Positions 57,027 through 64,000 of a stretch of DNA of 64,000 nt are shown piece by piece (within the stretch, counting starts at the first letter, position 1; the number at the start of each line of letters is the position of its first letter). The notes beneath the pieces were generated by a model. The model was not told where the DNA came from and searched no databases. It saw only the letters and a list, made by a program, of their open reading frames with translations. Source of the DNA: JABMRW01 sp964396965. GTDB taxonomy: Bacteria > Chloroflexota > Dehalococcoidia > Dehalococcoidales > BS750m-G39. The position numbers were made by a program, and so were the translations under genes. The stretch lies in the NCBI GenBank assembly GCA_964396965.1, contig CAYNGD010000006.1, positions 26,768-90,767 of the forward strand, in the 5' to 3' direction.

Positions 57027-59069
57027 TTATTTCTGCCCTAGGAGGCGGAGGAACTCCTCTTCGTTGATTTGCCTGGTGCCCAGCTCCTGAGCGTGTGTTA
57101 GCTTATTGCCGCCGGGGTCGGCGCCAACCACCAGGTAGTCTGTTTTCCGGGTAACGTTGTCCTTGGCGGTGCCGCCCAGGTTCTTTATCCTGGCCTCGGC
57201 TTCTTGGCGGGAGAAGGCCTCCAGCCGACCGGTGACGACGAACTCCTTACCGGCCAGGGGCAATTCTTCCTCTCTGGCCTCTTCCTCCAGCCTGACACCG
57301 GCTTCTTTCAGGTGCCGGATGATCTTCTGGTTTTCTTCGGCGTGGAAGAAGGCGACTATGCTATCGGCAATCTTGGGGCCGATGGCCTCGGTCTCCATTA
57401 GTTCTTCTTTGGAGGCTTTGGCCAGCTTTTCCAGGCTGTGAAATCGGTTGGTCAGAATCTCGGCGGTCTCCGAGCCGACGTGGCGTATGCCTAAGGCGAA
57501 GATAAGCCTGGCCAGCGGCCTCTCCTTGCTCTTCTCGATGGCGTTGAGAATGTTGTCCACGCTCTTTTCCGCCAGCCGCTCTATATTGAGCAGCCGCTCC
57601 CTCTTGTCCTTGAGGTAGTACAGGTCGGCCACGTCTCTGACCAGCTCCTCCCTGAGCAGCATGGCGCTCTGCGACTCGCCGATGCCCCTGATGTCCATCG
57701 CCCCCCTTGAGGCGAAGTGCTCCAGCCGCTCGTGGACCTGGGCGGGGCAGGAAGCATTGGAGCAGTAGTACATGACCTCGCCCTCGGGCTGGAACACCTC
57801 CGCCCCGCACACCGGGCAGGCCGGGCGCTTTTTCTCCTTGTCGTATATCCTGTCCAGCAGGCGGAACTCCTTCTCCCTGCCGGTGCGCTTGCTCTTGATT
57901 GGCTCCACCACCTCCGGGATGACCTCGCCCGCCCGCCGGATGACGACGGTATCGCCGATGCGGATGTCCTTGCGCCGGATATCATCCTCGTTGTGCAGGG
58001 CGGCCTGCTTGATGGTTACACCTCCCACCGCCACCGGCTCCAGGATGGCGTAGGGGTTTAAAGTTCCGGTGCGTCCCACGCTGATGCCAATGTCCTTGAG
58101 TTTGGTGGTGCCCTCGATGGCGGCGAACTTGTAGGCTATCGACCATCTCGGCTCGCGGCCAACATCGCCCAGCCTTTCCTGTAGAGCGAGCTGGTTTATC
58201 TTGACCACGATGCCATCGGCCTCGTAGGGCAGGCTCGCCCTCTTTCCCTCCCATTCCTGGTGGAACTCCTCGGCCTGCTCGATTTTGTCCAGCCGCCGGT
58301 TGTTGGGGTTGATCTTAAAGCCAAGGTCTTTAAGGTATGCCATTGTTTCCCAGTGGGTGGGAGGGGTGGCTTTATCCTCCACCCAGCCCAGCATGTAGAT
58401 ATAGATATCCAGCGAGCGCCTGGCGGTGATGTGAGAGTCGAGCTGGCGCACCGAGCCGGCGGCGGCGTTGCGGGGGTTGGCGAAGAGGGGCAGGCCTTCC
58501 TCGGCACGCTCCCTATTTAGTTTCTCGAAGCCGGCCTTGGGCAGAAAGACCTCCCCCCGCACCTCGAAGCGGGGTGGGGCATCTCCGGGCACCGAGAGAG
58601 GTATGCTGTGGATTGTCCTCAGGTTCTGGGTGATGTCCTCGCCGCGTATGCCGTCGCCGCGGGTGGCCCCGGTGGTGAGCCTGCCGTTAATATAGGTCAG
58701 GGCTACCGCTAGGCCGTCAATCTTGTGCTCGCTGACAAGGTCGAACTTCTCACCGCCGAGCAGCTTGGAGACCCGCCTGTACCAGGCGACCAGCTCCTCC
58801 CGGGAGAAGGCATTGGCCAGTGACAAGAGGGGGAGGGGGTGCTCCACCACGCCGAAGGCCTCCACCGGCGCCGCCCCCACCCGCTGGGTGGGGGAGTCCG
58901 GGGTCAAAAGCTGGGGGTATTTCTTCTCAAGGCTTTCCAGCTCCCGCATCAAGCTGTCATACTCGGCGTCGGAAATCTCGGGGCTGTCCAGGACATAGTA
59001 GCGGTAGTTGTGGTGGTTAATCTCCGCCCTCAGCTTCTCGATTCTCTCCTTGACCCTGTCCAGTTCCAT
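57027..59069 (-). CDS. ligA: NAD-dependent DNA ligase
   Basis: A 680-residue ligase that seals Okazaki-fragment nicks. The adenylation Lys is in SEHKIDGLAVALTY (near 115). The NAD-binding Ia domain, OB fold, a C4 zinc finger (CPVC and CSNASCPAQ), the helix-hairpin-helix domain (ALGIRHVGSETAEILTNRF) and a C-terminal BRCT domain (LAGKEFVVTGRLEAFSRQEAEARIKNLGG) are all present. A TATAAT lies ten bases before the ATG, again a near-leaderless arrangement. Confidence 0.96.
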   Translation of the reverse strand: MELDRVKERIEKLRAEINHHNYRYYVLDSPEISDAEYDSLMRELESLEKKYPQLLTPDSPTQRVGAAPVEAFGVVEHPLPLLSLANAFSREELVAWYRRVSKLLGGEKFDLVSEHKIDGLAVALTYINGRLTTGATRGDGIRGEDITQNLRTIHSIPLSVPGDAPPRFEVRGEVFLPKAGFEKLNRERAEEGLPLFANPRNAAAGSVRQLDSHITARRSLDIYIYMLGWVEDKATPPTHWETMAYLKDLGFKINPNNRRLDKIEQAEEFHQEWEGKRASLPYEADGIVVKINQLALQERLGDVGREPRWSIAYKFAAIEGTTKLKDIGISVGRTGTLNPYAILEPVAVGGVTIKQAALHNEDDIRRKDIRIGDTVVIRRAGEVIPEVVEPIKSKRTGREKEFRLLDRIYDKEKKRPACPVCGAEVFQPEGEVMYYCSNASCPAQVHERLEHFASRGAMDIRGIGESQSAMLLREELVRDVADLYYLKDKRERLLNIERLAEKSVDNILNAIEKSKERPLARLIFALGIRHVGSETAEILTNRFHSLEKLAKASKEELMETEAIGPKIADSIVAFFHAEENQKIIRHLKEAGVRLEEEAREEELPLAGKEFVVTGRLEAFSRQEAEARIKNLGGTAKDNVTRKTDYLVVGADPGGNKLTHAQELGTRQINEEEFLRLLGQK

Positions 59070-59079
59070 ATTACTGTTT

Positions 59080-59085
59080 ATTATA
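59080..59085 (-). promoter_or_regulatory. -10 element of the ligA operon
   Basis: TATAAT on the minus strand ten bases before the ligA ATG; no clear -35. The transcript start would be within about four bases of the start codon. Confidence 0.45.
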
Positions 59086-59132
59086 TTACATTTGGCCGGG
59101 GCTAACTACTCACCTAGCGTGGCCTTTCTTTC

Positions 59133-60800
59133 CTATGATATATCGTAGGGCCAGGAGGCGATGCTGCCGTCCATGAACTTGACGTCCTTGAAGCCGGCGC
59201 CGTCCAGTATCCGCTGGGCCTGGTAGGCGCGCACGCTGGTCTGGCAGTAGGTGACTATTTCGGCGTCTTTGGGCAGATTGTCCAGCTTCTGCCGCAGCTC
59301 CCTGAGGGGTATAAATTTGGTCTGCGGCGCTTCGATACGGTTGGCGGACCACTCGCCGGGTGAGCGCACGTCCAGCAGGATAAAGTCGTCGCCGCTCTTG
59401 AGCTTGCTCTCCACCTCCACCGGCGAAATGGCCCGGGCGAGACCCGACCGCTTGTTGCGGATGACGTTGGCGGCGTTGTGTAGCGGGTCAAGGGCGCTGT
59501 TGTAGGGCGGGGCGTAGGCCAGGTCAACATTGGCTAGGTCGTCAACGGTGGCGCCGAAGGTCAGGGCGGTAGCCAGCACGTCGATGCGCTTATCGGTATC
59601 GCCTGGCCCGGCCACCTGCCCGCCCAATAGCTTGCCGCTGACTCTATCCGCTACCAGCTTGACCAGAATCTCCCTGCCCTTGGGGTAGTAGGTGGCGTGT
59701 TCGTAGCCGGGGACGAGAGAAGTTACCACGTCATAGCCGGCCTTCTCCGCCTGCCCCTGGCTCAGGCCGGTACGGCCCACGCTGTAGTCGAAGACCTTGG
59801 CGATAGACGTCCCCACCACGCCGGGGAAGCTCTCGTCGCCGCCGGTGACGTTGGTGCCGATGACCCGCCCGTGCTTGTTGGCCGTCGAGCCCAGCGGCGC
59901 CAGCATCTTCTGCCCGGTAACTAGGCTTGTGTTTTCCACGCAGTCACCGCCGGCGTAGATATCGGGGTCGTTGGTCTGGAGATGAGGGTTGACGGCGATG
60001 CCGCCGGTTGGGCCGATGTCAAGGCCGGCGTCTCTGGCCAGACCGGCGTTGGGCCTGACCCCGATGGCCAGCAACGCCAGGCCGGCCTCCAGCTCGGTCT
60101 TATCAGTGATGACCTTTTTAAGCCATCCCTTTCCGTCGCCCTCAAAGCCGACTATCTTTTGGCTGAGAAACAGCTTTACCCCCTTTTCCCGCAGGTGCTT
60201 CTCTAGGTAGGCAGCCACCTCAAAGTCAAGGAGGGTGGGCAGCACCCAGTCCAGGGCTTCGACCAGGCTGACCTCCAGACCCTGGGCAGTCAGTGATTCG
60301 GCCATCTCCAGACCGATAAGGCCGGCGCCGATAATAACCGCCCTCTTTATTCTACGCAGTGAGACCAGCTCGCGGATGGCCTGTGCCTCCTCAATCTTGG
60401 ACAGGGTGAAGACCCCGCTTAAATTTCGGCCCTCGAGGTTGGGTATGGCGGGCAGGCTGCCCGTGGCCAGCACCAGCTTATCGTATTCAATGGCCGAGGT
60501 CTGGTTCGTCCCCAGGTTGAGAATCTCAACACGGTGGTTTTTACGGTCAATAGCTACCGCCCTGGTGCGGGTGAGCACATCTATATCCATTACCATCTTG
60601 AAGAAATCAGCCCCGCGGGCTAGCAGCTCCTGCCGGCTGTCAATCACCCCGGAAATGTAGTAGGGCAGGCCGCAGGTGGCCACCGACAGGTTTTCCCCCT
60701 GCTCGACCAGGGTTATCTGGGCCTCATGGTCGCAGCGTCGGGCCCTGGCGGCAGCCTTGGGGCCGCAGGCGGTGCCGCCGATGACAACTATCTTCTTCAT
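59133..60800 (-). CDS. CoA-disulfide-reductase-like flavoprotein fused to a rhodanese domain
   Basis: A 555-residue fusion. Residues 1-445 form a pyridine nucleotide-disulfide oxidoreductase: FAD loop VIGGTACGPKAAARARR, active-site C43-type cysteine in VATCGLPYYISG, NAD loop AVIIGAGLIGLEMAESL, and YAGGDCVENTSL. Residues ~455-555 are a rhodanese domain with its cysteine in VTYCQTSVRAYQAQ. Known fusions reduce CoA disulfide, polysulfide or CoA persulfide with NAD(P)H. It may handle sulfane sulfur in this probably anaerobic organism. It is a single-gene unit. Confidence 0.88.
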   Translation of the reverse strand: MKKIVVIGGTACGPKAAARARRCDHEAQITLVEQGENLSVATCGLPYYISGVIDSRQELLARGADFFKMVMDIDVLTRTRAVAIDRKNHRVEILNLGTNQTSAIEYDKLVLATGSLPAIPNLEGRNLSGVFTLSKIEEAQAIRELVSLRRIKRAVIIGAGLIGLEMAESLTAQGLEVSLVEALDWVLPTLLDFEVAAYLEKHLREKGVKLFLSQKIVGFEGDGKGWLKKVITDKTELEAGLALLAIGVRPNAGLARDAGLDIGPTGGIAVNPHLQTNDPDIYAGGDCVENTSLVTGQKMLAPLGSTANKHGRVIGTNVTGGDESFPGVVGTSIAKVFDYSVGRTGLSQGQAEKAGYDVVTSLVPGYEHATYYPKGREILVKLVADRVSGKLLGGQVAGPGDTDKRIDVLATALTFGATVDDLANVDLAYAPPYNSALDPLHNAANVIRNKRSGLARAISPVEVESKLKSGDDFILLDVRSPGEWSANRIEAPQTKFIPLRELRQKLDNLPKDAEIVTYCQTSVRAYQAQRILDGAGFKDVKFMDGSIASWPYDIS

Positions 60801-60920
60801 TTACGCACCTCTTTTCTGCTATTAATAAGTATAGCAAAGCCGATGGCCGGGCAAAAGCTGAAGAGCTATAATACATCTTAAAATAAAAGGCGGGAAAAGA
60901 TATGAAATGGGGGTGGCAAG

Positions 60921-61583
60921 ATGAGTTGGATAAAATGGATTATCATATCACTGGCTATTCTGGTCTTTATCGGCGCCGGCGGCTATGTTCTTTACCGTGT
61001 GGCCTATGCTTGGGGTGATACGGCGGGATACAACCGGGGGTATGCCAGCGGCTGGGAGATTGGCCATAACTCGGGTGAGCAGGCTGGTTACGATAAAGGC
61101 TATGTTTCCGGCAAGGAGGCGGGCTACGATGAAGGCTACGGGCTGGGGCAGAACGAGGGCTATGACGAAGGTTATAGCCAGGGTATGGAAGCTGGCTTTG
61201 GTCACGGTTATACCTTGAGAGACCCCACCTATGAGGAGGCGGTGGATTTTATAGAGGAAGATAAGACCAATGAGAATGAATATAACGATGCTGACTATGG
61301 GGTCTATGTCTGCAGCCACTTTTCCCGGGATGTGTGCAACAATGCCGAGGCCGAAGGGCTGCGCTGTGCTTTTGTCGAACTGCGCTATCTGGAAGGGGGG
61401 CACGCCATAGTAGCCTTTGACACCATCGATGAGGGGCTGGTCTATTTTGATACCATAACCGATGAGAAGACTGACCCCGTAGTAGGCAAGCACTATTATA
61501 AGTGCATAGAGACCAGACCGGGTTATTATTACCTGCCGCCTGATTTTGATGATACCATAAAGGATATTCTGGTTATCTGGTAG
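60921..61583 (+). CDS. Membrane-anchored protein with Gly-Tyr repeats and a transglutaminase-like domain
   Basis: A 220-residue protein. A membrane helix (5-27) is followed by a repeat region (36-97) in which Gly, then Gly-Tyr, recurs every four residues (GYNRGYASG, GYDKGYVSG, GYDEGYGLG, GYDEGYSQG), resembling Yae1-type GxxxG repeats. The C-terminal domain (~104-220) has C131 (VCSHFSRDVC), H161 (GGHAIVAFD) and D177 (VYFDTIT), in the order and spacing of a transglutaminase/cysteine-protease triad. It probably faces outside the membrane. A GGGGGTGG site precedes the ATG. The function is unknown. Confidence 0.7.
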   Translation: MSWIKWIIISLAILVFIGAGGYVLYRVAYAWGDTAGYNRGYASGWEIGHNSGEQAGYDKGYVSGKEAGYDEGYGLGQNEGYDEGYSQGMEAGFGHGYTLRDPTYEEAVDFIEEDKTNENEYNDADYGVYVCSHFSRDVCNNAEAEGLRCAFVELRYLEGGHAIVAFDTIDEGLVYFDTITDEKTDPVVGKHYYKCIETRPGYYYLPPDFDDTIKDILVIW

Positions 61584-61645
61584 CGTTATTTCAGCCCGCG
61601 ACAACTTTGTTTTCGCAGGGGCCCCGTCTATGTCTCCCTTCACCC

Positions 61646-61674
61646 TTGTCCCTTTCTGTGTTATAAGTTAAACT
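61646..61674 (+). promoter_or_regulatory. Promoter of the DUF1015 gene
   Basis: TTGTCC (61646-61651), 17-base spacer, TAAACT (61669-61674), giving a leader of about 29 bases before the TTG start at 61710. Confidence 0.5.
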
Positions 61675-61709
61675 AGGTTAGCCCAATCCCGCTATAGAAA
61701 GAGGCGACC

Positions 61710-63017
<1,308 letters not shown>

Positions 63018-63026
63018 ATTGCCTTG

Positions 63027-63998
63027 CTAGTTTGATATATCGGAGAAAATTATCTTGGCGAAGCGGCGTTTGCCGACTTTGATAATGCTACCACTTTTAA
63101 TCAGGACTCGATCGCTTAAGATTCTTTTGCCCTCTATACTAATCAAGATTGTCCTGCCGTCTATGCTGACTGCCTCTTGCTCAATTAATCTATTAGCCTC
63201 ACTACGACTTTTAGCTAGGCCTATCTCATATAACAGCAAAGGAACTGATATTACATACTCCCTAGTCTCAGGCTTGCCCACCTCTCCAATGCTAGTCTCA
63301 AGCCCCTTCTCTTTACGTGAGCGAGCCCTTATCTTTGATAGTAATTCCGAAGTTATTTTTATCTCCGGTATCTCATCCGGCACCTCTTTCCTCTGCACTG
63401 TCCTCTCGAAGTGCCCCTCGGCCTCGGCGGCGGCTTTCGGGTCATAGAGCTGGGTGATAATCTCCCGCGCCAGCCTTTTCTTGAGCTTCATCGGGTTGAC
63501 CGTCTGCCCGGTAAGCCCCTGCCTGAAATCCTCAAGCTCCTTATCGGGGACATCGGTCAGAAGCTCGAAGTAGTTCATCAGCAGGCTGTCGGGGACGGAC
63601 ATAACCTTGCCGTATATCTGCTCCGGGGCTTCGGCGACGCCGATATAGTTGCCCAGGCTCTTGCTCATCTTCTGGCTGCCGTCGGTGCCCACCAGCAGGG
63701 GGACCATAAAGCACTGCTGGGGAGGCTGGCCCATCATTGACTGGAGCTCCCGCCCCACCAGGAAGTTGAACTTCTGGTCGGTGCCGCCGAACTCGACATC
63801 GGCCTTGATGGCCACCGAGTCGTAGGCCTGGAGGAGGGGGTAGAGCAGTTCGGTGAGGGCGATGGGCCGCCCGGCGCTGTAACGGGCGCTGAAGTCGTCC
63901 CGGGCCAGGAACTGGGCCACGGTGAACTTGCTGGTGAGCTTGATAATATCGCTCAGGTCGAACTTGCCGAACCACTCGCTCTGCCACCTGATTTCGGT
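63027..63998 (-). CDS. tyrS: Tyrosyl-tRNA synthetase, 5' part beyond the window
   Basis: The frame is open to the window edge (63998), with TEIRWQSEWFGKF typical of TyrS upstream of the first internal Met (63920). DVEFGGTDQKFNFLVGRELQ binds tyrosine; GSQKMSKSLGN is the class I KMSKS loop. The C-terminal ~60 residues are an S4 RNA-binding domain (LLYEIGLAKSRSEANRLIEQEAVSIDGR). Bases from about 63030 to 63390 are AT-rich (near 35-45% GC in sampled blocks) while the rest is near 60%, so codon use changes sharply within the gene. The HIGH-like motif would lie outside the window. Confidence 0.93.
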   Translation of the reverse strand, partial: TEIRWQSEWFGKFDLSDIIKLTSKFTVAQFLARDDFSARYSAGRPIALTELLYPLLQAYDSVAIKADVEFGGTDQKFNFLVGRELQSMMGQPPQQCFMVPLLVGTDGSQKMSKSLGNYIGVAEAPEQIYGKVMSVPDSLLMNYFELLTDVPDKELEDFRQGLTGQTVNPMKLKKRLAREIITQLYDPKAAAEAEGHFERTVQRKEVPDEIPEIKITSELLSKIRARSRKEKGLETSIGEVGKPETREYVISVPLLLYEIGLAKSRSEANRLIEQEAVSIDGRTILISIEGKRILSDRVLIKSGSIIKVGKRRFAKIIFSDISN

Positions 63999-64000
63999 CT

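Noticed and set aside
61020..61220. Regular short repeats that might be a CRISPR array
   Set aside because: They are in-frame Gly-Tyr codon repeats with a four-residue period inside a coding gene, without spacers.

Overview
The window is a dense, protein-coding stretch of a bacterial chromosome with roughly 55-60% GC by eye. Gene content and order (an atp operon with extra small genes, a linked dnaG-rpoD pair, two tandem divergent tubulin/FtsZ GTPases, a CoA-disulfide-reductase/rhodanese fusion, several 2-hydroxyacyl-CoA-dehydratase-type proteins) suggest an anaerobic Chloroflexota bacterium of the Dehalococcoidia type. That placement is an inference from gene families. No rRNA genes, CRISPR array, prophage or transposase gene were seen.

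Layout. 1-9.2 kb: a metabolic block with a 5'-truncated family III CoA-transferase, then a metallo-beta-lactamase hydrolase, two dehydratase/benzoyl-CoA-reductase-type iron-sulfur subunits, two activator-type ATPases, a GlcD-like flavoprotein and a GlcF-like Fe-S protein, closed by a terminator. In front of the hydrolase lies what looks like a complete transcription attenuator: promoter, a 31-codon leader peptide with a Tyr-Tyr-Tyr-Ala-Tyr-Tyr-Phe run, an antiterminator arm and a terminator hairpin. 9.2-16.6 kb: uvrA, sbcC, an amino acid permease and a cupin. 16.7-25.3 kb: ffh, a DsrE-like gene, rpoD, dnaG, an HD dGTPase and ppsA. 25.7-34.3 kb: a DUF151 nuclease-family gene and the F-type ATP synthase operon, which carries three extra small genes and one dispersed repeat. 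34.4-42.4 kb: khpA-rpsP (S16 has a long low-complexity tail), nfi, prfB with its programmed frameshift, a secreted metallopeptidase, radC, a degenerate glutamylcyclotransferase, an orphan solute-binding lipoprotein and tRNA-Ser. 42.8-49.1 kb: serS, lysS, recO, recR, ybaB-like and dnaX. 49.3-55.7 kb: two tubulin-like GTPases, a GAPDH N-terminal remnant, a second hydrolase/dehydratase-like pair, eno and a SLOG-family gene. 56-64 kb: pth, a small lipoprotein, ligA, the CoADR-rhodanese fusion, a Gly-Tyr-repeat transglutaminase-like membrane protein, a DUF1015 gene and a 5'-truncated tyrS whose 3' third has a different base composition.

About ten copies of a dispersed 100-230 bp repeat with long imperfect terminal inverted repeats fill most of the larger intergenic gaps. 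They look like a non-autonomous MITE-type family.

Functionally, most of the window is housekeeping: replication, repair, translation, secretion and energy. The unusual parts are the attenuator-controlled reductase/dehydratase block and its smaller echo near 52-54 kb, the additions to the atp operon, and several genes that show decay, extension or mosaic structure.
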